This document shows, one piece after another, positions 25,178 to 35,127 of a stretch of DNA of 64,000 nt. Numbering within the stretch: the first letter of the stretch is position 1; the number at the start of each line of letters is the position of its first letter. A program made the position numbers and the translations under genes. The notes below the pieces were generated by a model, which worked only from the letters and a program-made list of their open reading frames with translations, did not search any database and was not told the origin of the DNA. Source of the DNA: CBDAQR01 sp965199055 (GTDB lineage Bacteria; Pseudomonadota; Gammaproteobacteria; Pseudomonadales; Halieaceae); assembly GCA_965199055.1 (NCBI GenBank), contig CBDAQR010000004.1, forward strand, positions 1,302,001 to 1,366,000. Reading direction: 5' to 3'.

Positions 25178-27943
25178 TTACATCTGCTGGATGTCGAGTT
25201 GTTGCTGCCGCAGTTTTTCCAGAGCTTGTTCTTGGCTAGCGAGTTTTTCTCGCTCCTTGGCCACGACGGCCTCGGGCGCCTTGTCGACAAACGCGCTGTT
25301 CTCCAGCTTCCCCCGAACCCGTTTAAGGTCCATTTCGAGTTTGTCGATTTCCTTGGCCAGTCTGGCCAGCTCTGCTTCCTTATCGATCAAGCCAGCCATT
25401 GGAACCAGGATCTCGAGTTCTCCCACCAGCGACGTCGAGGCGCTAGGCGCGTCTTCATCATCAGCAAGGAAACGGATCTCGGAAAGCTTGGCCAGCTTTC
25501 TCAGGTACTGCTCGTTCTCTTCCAGCCTATTTTTATCTTTATCATCTCCATTGCGAAGCAATACGCTCAATTCCTTGCCCGGCGGGATATTCATCTCGCC
25601 CCGAATGTTGCGTACGCCCACAATGACGCCTTGAAGCCATTCTATATCCGCCTCCGCAGCACTGTCTACTTTGGAATTGTCCGCTTCCGGGTAGGCCTGC
25701 AGCATGATGGTTTCGCCGGTGGCCCCAGCCAAGGGTGCGATGCGCTGCCAGATTTCCTCAGTGATAAAGGGCATAAGTGGATGCGCCAAGCGCAGTGCTG
25801 CTCCGAGTACGCGGATCAGAGTGCGACGGGTGCCCGTTTTGAGTGCTTCGCTGGCACCATCGTCCCAAAGAACGGGTTTCGATAACTCGAGGTACCAGTC
25901 GCAGTACTCGTTCCAAATGAAATCGTAGATCGCCTGTGAGGCAAGGTCGAAGCGGTATTCAGCCACGGCCCCTGCGACTGTCTGCTCGGCGGTCTGCAAT
26001 CGGGAGATGATCCAGCGATCAGCAAGGCTCAGCTCGCAGGCTTCATCGCCGGCACCGCAGGGCTGCTCCTCGCAGTTCATCAGTACATAGCGTGCCGCGT
26101 TCCAGATTTTATTGCAGAAGTTGCGGAAGCCCTCGATACGACCAATATCGAACTTAATATCGCGCCCCGTGGAGGCTAGTGAGTAATAGGTGAAGCGCAA
26201 AGCGTCGGTGCCGTAGGCGGCGATGCCCTCGGGAAATTCCTTGCGTGTCATCTTCTCGATCTTGGCTGCCAACTGGGGCTGCATCATACCGGCGGTGCGT
26301 TTCTCCACCAGCATGTCGAGATCGATGCCATCGATAAGATCGATCGGGTCCAGCACATTGCCCTTGGACTTGGACATCTTCTGGCCGTGACTGTCTCGTA
26401 CCAGCCCATGAACGTAGACCTTGTGAAAGGGCACTTCCTTGCGGAAATGCAGGGTCATCATGATCATGCGCGCGACCCAGAAGAAGATAATGTCGAAACC
26501 GGTAACCAATACCGAGCTGGGGTGAAAAATCTTCAACTCTTCGGTTTCTTCAGGCCAGCCCAGCGTCGAGAATGTCCACAGGGCGGAGGAAAACCAGGTG
26601 TCCAGAACGTCCTCGTCCTGGCGCAGTTCGACCTCGTCGTCCAGGTCACTGTCTGAGCGTACGGCGGCTTCGTCCTCACCCACGTAGATGTTGCCGGCGT
26701 TGTCATACCAGGCGGGTATGCGATGGCCCCACCAGAGCTGGCGGGAGATACACCAGTCCTGAATGTCGCGCATCCAGGCAAAATAAGTGTTCTCCCACTG
26801 CTTCGGCACAAATTCGATATCGCCTTTCTCCACCGCATCGATCGCCGGTTTCGCCAGCGTCTTCGCGTCGACATACCACTGGTTGGTCAGGTAGGGCTCG
26901 ATGACAACACCCGAGCGGTCGCCACGTGGCACCTTGAGCGTGTGGTCTTCGATTTTGTCCAACAGGCCTAGTGCATCGAGGTTGGCCACAACCTGTTTGC
27001 GCCCATCAAATCGATCCAGGCCGCGGTAGGGCTCGGGCACGTTCTCGTTCAGGGCTGCGTCGTCGGTCAGTATGTTGATGACGTCGAGTCCGTGTCGTTG
27101 GCCCATTTCGTAATCATTAAAGTCATGGGCTGGCGTGATCTTCACACAACCGGTACCGAACTCCCGGTCGACATAGTCATCAGCGATGATTGGGATTTGT
27201 CGATCGGTTAGCGGCAGGTCGACGGTCTGGCCGATAAGGTGCGCATATCGCTCATCTTCCGGATGAACCGCTACCGCGGTATCGCCGAGCATGGTCTCTG
27301 GCCGCGTAGTGGCCACCACCAGGTGGCCTTCGCCGCTGGAGAGCGGGTAGCGGAAGTGCCATAAGCTGCCTTTCTCTTCTTCCGAGATAACCTCGAGATC
27401 CGAGATCGCTGTATGCAGGGTGGGGTCCCAGTTCACCAGGCGTTGTCCGCGATAAATCAAACCCTCGCGATAGAGTTGGATGAAGACCTCCTGCACTGCG
27501 GCAGACAGGCCGGGATCCATGGTGAAGCGCTCGCGTGACCAGTCCAGGGAGGACCCCAGGCGCCGCAGTTGACGTGTAATGGTGCCGCCAGAATGTTCCT
27601 TCCACTCCCAGACCTGCTTGATGAAATCTTCGCGGCCGATATCGTGGCGGGTTTTGCCTGTGGCTTCCAACTGACGCTCGACCACCATCTGGGTCGCAAT
27701 ACCAGCATGGTCAGTGCCGACCTGCCAAAGTGTGTTGCAGCCCTTCATGCGATGGTAGCGAATAAGGGCGTCCATGATGGCTTCCTGGAAGCCATGGCCC
27801 ATATGCAGGCTGCCCGTGACATTCGGGGGTGGAATCATGATGGAGTAGGGCGAGCCTTCGCCACTCGGGGCAAAATAGCCTTTTTGCTCCCACTCCTGGT
27901 ACCAGCGGGTTTCTATATTCGCGGGCTGGAAAGTCTTGTCCAT
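25178..27943 (-). CDS. valS: Valyl-tRNA synthetase
   Basis: Class I aminoacyl-tRNA synthetase of 921 residues charging tRNA-Val. The HIGH motif appears in NVTGSLHMGHGF near residue 43, the KMSKS motif in GQKMSKSKGN near 521, and the editing domain between. A long C-terminal coiled coil (from about 855) ends the protein as usual. It is the third gene of the pepA-holC-valS operon, a standard gammaproteobacterial order. Confidence 0.98.
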   Translation of the reverse strand: MDKTFQPANIETRWYQEWEQKGYFAPSGEGSPYSIMIPPPNVTGSLHMGHGFQEAIMDALIRYHRMKGCNTLWQVGTDHAGIATQMVVERQLEATGKTRHDIGREDFIKQVWEWKEHSGGTITRQLRRLGSSLDWSRERFTMDPGLSAAVQEVFIQLYREGLIYRGQRLVNWDPTLHTAISDLEVISEEEKGSLWHFRYPLSSGEGHLVVATTRPETMLGDTAVAVHPEDERYAHLIGQTVDLPLTDRQIPIIADDYVDREFGTGCVKITPAHDFNDYEMGQRHGLDVINILTDDAALNENVPEPYRGLDRFDGRKQVVANLDALGLLDKIEDHTLKVPRGDRSGVVIEPYLTNQWYVDAKTLAKPAIDAVEKGDIEFVPKQWENTYFAWMRDIQDWCISRQLWWGHRIPAWYDNAGNIYVGEDEAAVRSDSDLDDEVELRQDEDVLDTWFSSALWTFSTLGWPEETEELKIFHPSSVLVTGFDIIFFWVARMIMMTLHFRKEVPFHKVYVHGLVRDSHGQKMSKSKGNVLDPIDLIDGIDLDMLVEKRTAGMMQPQLAAKIEKMTRKEFPEGIAAYGTDALRFTYYSLASTGRDIKFDIGRIEGFRNFCNKIWNAARYVLMNCEEQPCGAGDEACELSLADRWIISRLQTAEQTVAGAVAEYRFDLASQAIYDFIWNEYCDWYLELSKPVLWDDGASEALKTGTRRTLIRVLGAALRLAHPLMPFITEEIWQRIAPLAGATGETIMLQAYPEADNSKVDSAAEADIEWLQGVIVGVRNIRGEMNIPPGKELSVLLRNGDDKDKNRLEENEQYLRKLAKLSEIRFLADDEDAPSASTSLVGELEILVPMAGLIDKEAELARLAKEIDKLEMDLKRVRGKLENSAFVDKAPEAVVAKEREKLASQEQALEKLRQQQLDIQQM

Positions 27944-27981
27944 TGAACTCTTGGTCGGCGTCTAAAAAGCGCGCGATTATA

Positions 27982-28401
27982 TCAGAGTTTATTGTTCTTG
28001 ATGGGGTATCCCCGATCCTTGTAGTACTTCCAGGATTGGCGCAATGGGTCGCGTATTGCGGGATCCTGGACTACCACCTCGGCGACTCTCTCAACGCGTC
28101 CAACGAATCCCGGAACTTCAAGCTTGAGATTGATCATGAAGTTATGGGCCTCGCCCGGATCACTGCCCCATCCGATGGCAACACGATCGCTGTCGGGTGC
28201 ATCCTGCAAGCCATGAGGAATAAAGCTGCTGGGACGAAAACTCCACAGCAGCTCATCTATTTCACTGGCGTGCTCTGCGCTAGCCGTATGGATATAGACG
28301 CGATGGCCGTGACGAAAGGCCTTATCAGCCAGACGGCAGGCAAACTGCAGACGCTCAGCGGGCGCCTCGACAGGCAGGACGTAAAAATCGACCTCTGTCA
28401 T
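27982..28401 (-). CDS. holC: DNA polymerase III chi subunit
   Basis: HolC of 139 residues: TEVDFYVLP at the start, CRLADKAFRHGHRVYIH, IDELLWSFRPSSFIPHGL and YYKDRGYP. Chi links the clamp loader to SSB. It lies 5 bases after pepA and 38 bases before valS, in the conserved operon. Confidence 0.96.
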   Translation of the reverse strand: MTEVDFYVLPVEAPAERLQFACRLADKAFRHGHRVYIHTASAEHASEIDELLWSFRPSSFIPHGLQDAPDSDRVAIGWGSDPGEAHNFMINLKLEVPGFVGRVERVAEVVVQDPAIRDPLRQSWKYYKDRGYPIKNNKL

Positions 28402-28406
28402 CGGCT

Positions 28407-29900
28407 TTATTTAATGCCCGCGCGATCCATCAGGTATCGAGTCAGCAGGCCCACCGGGCGGCCTGTGGCGCCTTTGGGTGCGCTGTCCCAGGCGCTGCCG
28501 GCAATATCGAGGTGTGCCCAGTTGTACTTCTTGGTAAATCGGGCAAGGAAACAAGCTGCGGTCACACTGCCCGCCGCGGGTCCGCCGACATTGGCAATGT
28601 CAGCAAACGGGGTATTAATTTGCTTCTGATACTCGTCCCAAAGCGGCATGCGCCAGGCGCGGTCAAAGCTGGTTTCGCCCGCGCTAGTGAGTTGTTCTGC
28701 AAGCTTGTCATTGTTGGCGTACATACCTGTTGCGTGGGCGCCCAGGGCGATCACACAGGCGCCAGTCAAGGTAGCGATATCGATTACGGCCGCCGGTTTG
28801 AACCGTTCCGCGTAGGTCAGTGCGTCACACAGCACCAGGCGACCTTCAGCATCGGTATTGAGAATCTCAATGGTCTGCCCGGACATGGAAGTAACGACGT
28901 CCCCGGGCTTGGTCGCGGTACCGCTGGGCAGGTTCTCGGAAGCGGCCACGATGGCAACGACGTTAATGGGCAATTTCATGCCCAGCACGGCGTGCATGGT
29001 GCCAAATACGCTGGCGGCACCGCACATATCGAACTTCATTTCATCCATCTTCGCGCCGGGCTTTAGGCTGATGCCGCCGCTGTCAAAGGTGATGCCCTTG
29101 CCGACGAGGACGTAGGGCTTCTTGCTGGCCGCAGCGCCTTTATAGCGCATGACGATCAACTTGGCTGGTTGTGCGCTACCGGCACTCACAGATAGTAAAG
29201 AACCCATGCCTAGTTCGCGCATCTGTTTTTCATCCAGCACCTGGGTCGTCAGTTTGCTGTTAGCTTTTGCGAGTTTGCGTGCTTCGCTGGCCAGATAGGA
29301 AGGGGTGCAAATGTTGCCGGGCAGGTTGCCCAACTCGCGAGCCACATTAAAGCCTTCGCCGGTGCTCTTGCCCTGCTGTAGCGCAGTCTTTGCGGTCGCG
29401 GGCTTGAGTTTGCTGCCGCAGTTAACGGTGATCTTTGTCGCCTTCAGGCCTTCCTTGGGTTTACTGACCGTCCGGGTGTAGCTGTATGTGGCTTTCACCA
29501 GCGCGGTTGCGAGTTTCTCACACAGGGTGGCAAGTGATACGTCTCCGGCGCCGAGCTCCTCCAGGTGTACGGCAGCGTCCTTCGACTTGCTTGCTCGCAG
29601 GCCTGCCACGATAGCACTAACAATTTTGCGAGCGTCCGCATCATTCAGCTTGGAGGGGTTACCGCAGCCGACCATCAATACACGCCTGGGTCCGCTGGCC
29701 TTGCCGCTCTGTAGCAGCAGATGCTCGCCGGCATTGCCCTGAATATCGCCATTGCTGATGGCAGCGCCCAGCAGGCCTTTGCAAGATTTATCCACTTGTT
29801 GCGCAGCGGCCGAGAGTTGCTTGCGGGAGAAGATCGGCACCACGGCGCAGCCAGAGTTGTGGCGTGCCGCATCGGTGATGGTTTTGGCGATAATGTCCAT
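28407..29900 (-). CDS. pepA: Leucyl aminopeptidase (cytosol aminopeptidase)
   Basis: M17 aminopeptidase of 497 residues, a two-zinc enzyme that removes N-terminal residues. The metal and catalytic residues lie in VGKGITFDSGGISLKP near residue 268, MKFDMCGAA near 290 and NTDAEGRLVL near 350. First gene of the pepA-holC-valS operon. Confidence 0.97.
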   Translation of the reverse strand: MDIIAKTITDAARHNSGCAVVPIFSRKQLSAAAQQVDKSCKGLLGAAISNGDIQGNAGEHLLLQSGKASGPRRVLMVGCGNPSKLNDADARKIVSAIVAGLRASKSKDAAVHLEELGAGDVSLATLCEKLATALVKATYSYTRTVSKPKEGLKATKITVNCGSKLKPATAKTALQQGKSTGEGFNVARELGNLPGNICTPSYLASEARKLAKANSKLTTQVLDEKQMRELGMGSLLSVSAGSAQPAKLIVMRYKGAAASKKPYVLVGKGITFDSGGISLKPGAKMDEMKFDMCGAASVFGTMHAVLGMKLPINVVAIVAASENLPSGTATKPGDVVTSMSGQTIEILNTDAEGRLVLCDALTYAERFKPAAVIDIATLTGACVIALGAHATGMYANNDKLAEQLTSAGETSFDRAWRMPLWDEYQKQINTPFADIANVGGPAAGSVTAACFLARFTKKYNWAHLDIAGSAWDSAPKGATGRPVGLLTRYLMDRAGIK

Positions 29901-29959
29901 GGTAGGTCCTGTCTTGTGTTGTTTTACAAGTGTATGAGAAAGCGCATGCTGCGGCGAGT

Positions 29960-30415
29960 CTATTTCTCAGGCTTGGGCAGCAGTTCCAGTTCCGTGCCAG
30001 AGATGCGATCGTGCCAGTAGAGTTTTTCGCGATCGATCAAGCACCACCAGTAGCCCAAGCCGGCCGGTAGTAAAGAAACGACGGCCGCTGCACAGCGGAG
30101 CAGCGCTGCAGTGGGGCTAATGTCGCCACCGTCACGATTGCGTAATCGGACGCGCCAGGCCTTCATGCCCAGAGTTTGACCACCATTGCGCCAGAAAAAG
30201 CAGTAGAAGCCCACTACGGTTAACACTGAAATAGCTTGCACGAACCACGCTGGCAGCGTCGCCGAGTAATCATCGCTGCCTGCTGTGCCTGTTACAGCAA
30301 CATGCAGGCCAGTAGCCAAGGCAACGACCAGCATGATCACCGGTAAGACCAGTAGGGTGTCGTAGAGTAGTACCGCCAGGCGACGCGGTAGGGAAGGGCT
30401 AGTGCCCGTGGCCAT
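29960..30415 (-). CDS. RDD family membrane protein
   Basis: Membrane protein of 151 residues with the RDD signature: RRLAVLLYDTLLVLPVIML in helix 1, a second helix near 65-85, WRNGGQTLGMKAWRVRL in the middle, and a third helix before YWWCLIDREKLYWHDRISGT. ATG at 30415 chosen. It lies 59 bases upstream of pepA on the same strand; relatives are tied to membrane transport or assembly. Function unknown. Confidence 0.85.
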   Translation of the reverse strand: MATGTSPSLPRRLAVLLYDTLLVLPVIMLVVALATGLHVAVTGTAGSDDYSATLPAWFVQAISVLTVVGFYCFFWRNGGQTLGMKAWRVRLRNRDGGDISPTAALLRCAAAVVSLLPAGLGYWWCLIDREKLYWHDRISGTELELLPKPEK

Positions 30416-30477
30416 AATGGCTCCGTCGTTTTGTGAATGGCGGGATTCTAGCACCTGAGCGTGCTACATTTCCCCCC

Positions 30478-31176
30478 ATGAAAGTGTTGTTAATCGAAGA
30501 CGATCACAGCGTTGCTGCCTATATCAGCGAAGGGCTCGGTGATGCGGGTTATCAGGTGGAGCATGAGGAGGATGGCGCCAAGGGGCTCACTCGCGCGCGC
30601 GAGTCTTCCTTTGATGTGCTCATTGTCGATCGCATGCTGCCCGGGCTGGATGGGCTCAGCCTGGTGCAGGAACTCCGTGCAGAGAGTGATCAAGTGCCGG
30701 TTCTTATTCTGAGCGCCCTGGGCGAGGTTGATGATCGAGTGAAGGGTTTGCAGGCCGGCGCCGATGATTATCTGGCCAAGCCTTTTTCCTTTGCCGAACT
30801 GCAGGCGCGCATCGAGGTACTATTGCGAAGACGCCCGCAGAGTGCAGCGCAAACCAAGCTCAGCGTTGCAGACCTGTATATGGATCTATTGGAACAACGC
30901 GTCGAGCGGGCGGGGGAATACATTCAATTGCAGCCGCGCGAGTACAAGCTGCTGGAGTTCCTGATGCGCAATGCGGGTCAGGTGGTGACGCGAGCCATGC
31001 TGTTGGAGCATGTGTGGGGTTATCATTTTGACCCACAGACCAACGTGATCGATGTGCATATTAGCCGCCTGCGACAGAAAATCGACAAGGATTTCGATAA
31101 CACGCTGCTCGAGACGATTCGGGGCGCCGGCTACCGCCTGGGGCCAGTTCGCGCGCCGGACGATAACGAGGAATGA
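30478..31176 (+). CDS. Two-component response regulator (OmpR/PhoB family)
   Basis: Response regulator of 232 residues. The receiver has the acidic pocket EDD (7-9), the phosphorylation Asp51 in LIVDRMLPG and the Lys in YLAKPFS near 101. The C-terminal winged helix (about 125-225) includes LQPREYKLLEFLM and VIDVHISRLRQKID. Closest by pattern to CzcR/CopR/QseB regulators. ATG at 30478; it overlaps the kinase gene by ATGA, so both are made together. Confidence 0.94.
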   Translation: MKVLLIEDDHSVAAYISEGLGDAGYQVEHEEDGAKGLTRARESSFDVLIVDRMLPGLDGLSLVQELRAESDQVPVLILSALGEVDDRVKGLQAGADDYLAKPFSFAELQARIEVLLRRRPQSAAQTKLSVADLYMDLLEQRVERAGEYIQLQPREYKLLEFLMRNAGQVVTRAMLLEHVWGYHFDPQTNVIDVHISRLRQKIDKDFDNTLLETIRGAGYRLGPVRAPDDNEE

Positions 31177-32546
31177 AGCTCCTCAATATCCTCACCAGTT
31201 TCACCTTTCGTTACATGGCGCTGTATGTGCTGGCGCTCAGCTTCGCCGTATTCCTGGTGATGGCAGTAATTTATGGTTTCTTCGCCAACAATTACTTCAG
31301 CGATCTGCAGGATTCGATTGTGGAGGAGTTAGATACGCTGACCCTGATATACAACGGTCAGGGGGTAGACGGTGTGGAACAATATTTTCTCGACAAGAGA
31401 GAAGATCGAGGGTCGCGCCGCTTCTATTACCTGCTCGCCGACGCTGATTATGAGAAGGTCGCCGGTACTCTGGACTACTGGCCCGATTATCGCGAGTTTG
31501 GGGACGGCTGGGTTGCCTTTGGCCTGGAACTGACAGAGCTGGGTTACCTGGGTGCCGATCTGGAGCTAGAGTTGCTGGCTCGACCCACAACCTTAGAAGA
31601 CGGCAGCCATTTGTTGGCCGCTCTGCGTTATAGCGACGTCATCGAATCGGGGCGCCTGGTGCTGGGAACCTTGCTGCGCACTATGCTGGCGACCTTGTTG
31701 TTGGGCGTGGTTGGCGGTTTCTTTGCGTCAGACAGCACCCTCAGGCGAATCGAAAATATTAATGAAGGCATTAGTGATATTGTGCATGGCGATTTGTCTC
31801 AGCGCATTCCGCCGGGCGACGCGGTAGGCAACATGCGCGAGCTTATCGACAACTTCAACAACATGCTCGATCAGACCGAATCCCTAATGCAGGGTGTGCG
31901 CACGGTTTCTGACAACATAGCGCATGATCTGCGTACGCCACTCACTCGCATGCGCAACAATTTGAGTCAGCTACAGCAACGCCGCAGTGAAACTGATAGA
32001 GACGCGATACAGGAGTTAATCGATGAGTGCGATGGCATCTTGTCCACTTTTAATGCACTGCTGCGCATCGCGCAGTTAGAGGCCGGCAATCGTCTGTCAG
32101 ATTTTTCCCGCGTCAGTCTCGATGAGCTGGTATCCGATGTGGTTGATCTGTACGAGCCGCTCGCAATGGAGAAAGGCATTGAGCTGCACTGTTGGTGTGC
32201 AGCTACAGAGTATGACGGCGACCGTGATTTGCTGTTTCAGATGGTGGCCAATCTATTGGACAACGCGGTGAAGTACACACCGGAAACAGGAAGCATTAGT
32301 GTGGCACTACACCTTGCGGATACAGGAGCGCCACTATTAACGGTAGCCGACAGCGGCCCGGGCATACCCGCGACGGACCGAGAAAACGTCTTCAGGCGAT
32401 TCTTCCGCTTGGAGAGCAGTCGCGGACTGTATCCGGGCAATGGGCTGGGGCTTAGCCTGGTTCGGGCGGTGGTGAAACTCCATCGGGGATCGGTGACGTT
32501 GGGCGATAACCACCCGGGGCTTAAGGTCGAGATCGAGTTGGGCTGA
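31173..32546 (+). CDS. Sensor histidine kinase
   Basis: Inner-membrane histidine kinase of 457 residues. A transmembrane helix (about 12-35), a periplasmic sensor of some 130 residues with many acidic and aromatic residues, a second helix (about 163-187), HAMP, then the H-box DNIAHDLRTPLTRMR, N-box LLDNAVKYT, G1 DSGPGIP and G2 GNGLGLSLV. Signal unknown. Co-translated with the regulator before it. Confidence 0.94.
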   Translation: MKLLNILTSFTFRYMALYVLALSFAVFLVMAVIYGFFANNYFSDLQDSIVEELDTLTLIYNGQGVDGVEQYFLDKREDRGSRRFYYLLADADYEKVAGTLDYWPDYREFGDGWVAFGLELTELGYLGADLELELLARPTTLEDGSHLLAALRYSDVIESGRLVLGTLLRTMLATLLLGVVGGFFASDSTLRRIENINEGISDIVHGDLSQRIPPGDAVGNMRELIDNFNNMLDQTESLMQGVRTVSDNIAHDLRTPLTRMRNNLSQLQQRRSETDRDAIQELIDECDGILSTFNALLRIAQLEAGNRLSDFSRVSLDELVSDVVDLYEPLAMEKGIELHCWCAATEYDGDRDLLFQMVANLLDNAVKYTPETGSISVALHLADTGAPLLTVADSGPGIPATDRENVFRRFFRLESSRGLYPGNGLGLSLVRAVVKLHRGSVTLGDNHPGLKVEIELG

Positions 32547-33398
32547 CTAGTTTTCAAGCGCCAGGTGATCGGTGCTGGGTGCTGCTACCTCTTCCTGCTT
32601 ACGATATTGTTCCTCTAGAACATCGCTACCTTCGGGGGCCAGATCGATTCCACTGGTATCGGGATTGAGCTCTTCGATAGCTTCTTCCAGATGCGGTATG
32701 GCTTCACCGACTTCCCCCATGCTGAGCGCAGAAATATCCGGATTCAGTTCTTCCACGTCCTCCACCAGATGCGGTATCTCTTCGCCCACTTCACCCATAC
32801 TAAGATGACTGGTGTCCGGTGCCGGCGGCGGGGGTGCTGTATCGGTGGGCGTTGGTTCCGAAAACTCCGGTGCAACATGAATGGCGCTTGTGTCGATATC
32901 CAACTCTTCGATCACTTCGCGCTCTTCTTCACGCAGTACGTCGCTACCAGGTGGCGCAAGTGACATACCTTCTTCGAATGCACCGCCACTTGCTGGTTCT
33001 GCCGCAAGGGCGGCGATGCGATCTGCCATGCTGCCACCCTCTTCGGGGGCAGCTTCGACCGCCGCGGCTGGGGATTTAATATCTGCGCTCGAAGGTAAAT
33101 CTTCTTCAAATGTCGCTGCTGCCGGCGCGGGGGCGGGCGCCGGAGCGGGTTTGGCCGCGGCCGCATCGACATGTTCGCGTACCCTGGCAATGGCGCCTGC
33201 TTTTTGCAGGGCTGCTTTATATTTAATGGCGGCTTCTTTGTCGACGCCACGCTTGATTAGCTGAGGTTTTCCGGAAAAAAGTTTGTCCAGCGTCGCGTCG
33301 TCGGCCTTGAACAGTTTGCCGAGATTGTCCCGCACGGTGTCGAGCTCAAAGCCCTCAACCAGTTGCGCTGCAAAAAAGATGTCGTAGCGCTGGCTCAT
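32547..33398 (-). CDS. Acidic repeat protein of unknown function
   Basis: Protein of 283 residues. The N-terminal domain (1-78) is globular, with YDIFFAAQLVEGF and LFSGKPQLIKRGVDKEAA. A Pro/Ala linker follows (79-95), then an acidic region with at least four related units of about 26 residues: xSxLSMGEVGEEIPHL..EELNPD at 197-221 and 222-247 are nearly identical, and looser copies lie near 145-170 and 248-262. No signal peptide. It ends at the base after the kinase stop on the opposite strand. I do not recognise a family. Confidence 0.65.
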   Translation of the reverse strand: MSQRYDIFFAAQLVEGFELDTVRDNLGKLFKADDATLDKLFSGKPQLIKRGVDKEAAIKYKAALQKAGAIARVREHVDAAAAKPAPAPAPAPAAATFEEDLPSSADIKSPAAAVEAAPEEGGSMADRIAALAAEPASGGAFEEGMSLAPPGSDVLREEEREVIEELDIDTSAIHVAPEFSEPTPTDTAPPPPAPDTSHLSMGEVGEEIPHLVEDVEELNPDISALSMGEVGEAIPHLEEAIEELNPDTSGIDLAPEGSDVLEEQYRKQEEVAAPSTDHLALEN

Positions 33399-33464
33399 AC
33401 GTTCAGTATATGCCCAGCGTGGCGACGCAACAATGGCCAATACTCTGCTAAGATGTGCCCCCCC

Positions 33465-34523
33465 ATGAGCACTGACCGCGTACCAACCCAGTTTGCTGCA
33501 TCGCTGCTAAGAATGGCCGGCGACAGTGGATACGATTTCTCTGCGCTGTTGCTCAGCGCAGGACTCGACTTCGATCCTCTCGACAGCGACGATCCGGCCT
33601 GGCGGCCGGAAATATCCGCCATGCAGTACAGTCGGATTTATCAGCAGGCGCTGAGTCTGTTGCAGGACGAAACATTCGGCCTTCAGCCTAAGCGCACGGT
33701 ATCACCTGGGGCCTTTCGGATGATGTGCTACTGCATTATTTCTTGTGAGAACCTCGGCAGTGCCATTCAGCGGGCGGCGGATTTCTATCGCACTTTTTTC
33801 GACGAAGATGCCCAGCTCTACGCCAATTTCAGCCAACGTTCTGCGCGAGTAGGCTATTTGGACATGGGCAGTCGAGGCGCGCACCAGGTCGACGCTGCAG
33901 ATGCCTATGGGCTATCGACCTGGCATAGATTCTTTGGCTGGCTGATTGGGCGACCGATCGTGTTGCAGCGTGTGGACTTCCTGGGTGACCCACCGCATAG
34001 ACCAGAAAAGTATGAGAACCTGTTTGGGTGTCCGCTGTATTTTAATCAACAGTCGAACCTGCTGTACTTTGACAGTGAGTACCTGAAGCTGCCTTTGGTA
34101 CATACGGAGCAGTCGTTGCATGAGTTTTTGCGGACCGCTCCCTACCAGCTACTGACCCTCACCCAGGAGAGCCATGAAGATAGTCTGGTGACGCAGGTTC
34201 GCGCGATGATTGGTCATGACTTTAGTCAGGGGTTCCCCAGTTTCGAGGCCATCAGCTCGGCCTTGCATATGTCGGCACCCACGCTGCGTCGGCGGCTGAA
34301 AAAAGAAGGAACCACCTTTCAGCAGTTAAAGGACAGCTGTCGCCGCAGCGCCGCAGAAGATTTGCTGTCCCGGGCAGACCTCTCTATCAACGCAGTTGCG
34401 TTTAAATTGGGCTTTACTGACCCGAGTACATTTCATCGGTCGTTCAAGAAATGGACGGGGCAGACGCCAGGAGATTACCGCGCGCAGAAGCTCGAGCAAC
34501 TTTCCCGGGACCGTCAGGGCTAG
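33465..34523 (+). CDS. AraC family transcriptional regulator
   Basis: Regulator of 352 residues. An arabinose-binding-like N-terminal domain (about 20-200) precedes two helix-turn-helix units (about 255-345), the first FEAISSALHMSAPTLRRRLKKEGTTF and the second INAVAFKLGFTDPSTFHRSFKKWTGQTPGDYR. ATG at 33465 lies 67 bases from the divergent repeat-protein start. The bolA gene follows 14 bases downstream, which may be chance. Effector and targets unknown. Confidence 0.9.
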   Translation: MSTDRVPTQFAASLLRMAGDSGYDFSALLLSAGLDFDPLDSDDPAWRPEISAMQYSRIYQQALSLLQDETFGLQPKRTVSPGAFRMMCYCIISCENLGSAIQRAADFYRTFFDEDAQLYANFSQRSARVGYLDMGSRGAHQVDAADAYGLSTWHRFFGWLIGRPIVLQRVDFLGDPPHRPEKYENLFGCPLYFNQQSNLLYFDSEYLKLPLVHTEQSLHEFLRTAPYQLLTLTQESHEDSLVTQVRAMIGHDFSQGFPSFEAISSALHMSAPTLRRRLKKEGTTFQQLKDSCRRSAAEDLLSRADLSINAVAFKLGFTDPSTFHRSFKKWTGQTPGDYRAQKLEQLSRDRQG

Positions 34524-34537
34524 TATAATCGCGCGCC

Positions 34538-34714
34538 ATGACTATCCAGGCGTCCATCGAGGGTAAGCTGGCCGAAGCACTCGCACCCGACCATCTCGAG
34601 GTGGTGAACGAGAGCCATCAGCACAATGTGCCCCCCAACTCTGAGACCCACTTTAAGGTTGTTGTGGTGGCGACGGAGTTTGATAGCAAGCGCAAAGTGG
34701 CGCGCCATCTGTAG
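34538..34714 (+). pseudogene. bolA: bolA, N-terminal fragment cut by IS3
   Basis: BolA-family start of 58 codons: MTIQASIEGKLAEALAP, then HLEVVNESHQHNVPP and ETHFKVVVVA, ending in KVARH just before the element. Codons 1-57 are native; the last codon and the TAG come from the IS left end. The remaining C-terminal tail lies at 35970. About 35-40 codons, including the rest of the BolA fold, are missing. It is too short to appear as a long frame. Confidence 0.88.
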
Positions 34715-34780
34715 TGGCACACTGAATTTGGCCACCTGAATCTGGGTGATACTATCACCCCTCAAGACACAGGTGAGCAA

Positions 34781-35095
34781 ATGACCAAACGATCCAGACC
34801 AAACTTTAGCCCGGAGTTTCGACTCGAAGTCGCACAATTAGTCGTTGACCAAGGCTATACCGTCAGAGCCGCGAGTGAAGCGATGAACGTCAGTAAATCT
34901 TCAGTGGAGGGCTGGGTTCGCCAGCTTCGGCTAGAGCGCTCGGGAGAAACACCTCAGAAAGGCACGCCACTGACCGAGGAGCAGCGCCGTATTCGCGACC
35001 TGGAACGTCAGATCAAACGGCTGGAAACAGAGAAAGACATATTAAAAAAGGGTATGGCTCTCTTGATGTCCGACGAGCTGAAAAATATTCGATAA
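34781..35095 (+). CDS. IS3-group transposase OrfA
   Basis: Protein of 104 residues with an N-terminal helix-turn-helix (FSPEFRLEVAQLVVDQGYTV, SKSSVEGWVRQL) and a coiled coil (RRIRDLERQIKRLETEKDIL). A slippery AAAAAAG lies at 35044-35050, phased A-AAA-AAG, from which a -1 shift leads into the open orfB frame. Its closing KKGMALLMSDELKNIR is typical for the group. Confidence 0.93.
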   Translation: MTKRSRPNFSPEFRLEVAQLVVDQGYTVRAASEAMNVSKSSVEGWVRQLRLERSGETPQKGTPLTEEQRRIRDLERQIKRLETEKDILKKGMALLMSDELKNIR

Positions 35096-35127
35096 TTCAG
35101 CGGTTACAAGAGAGCTATCCCGTTAAG

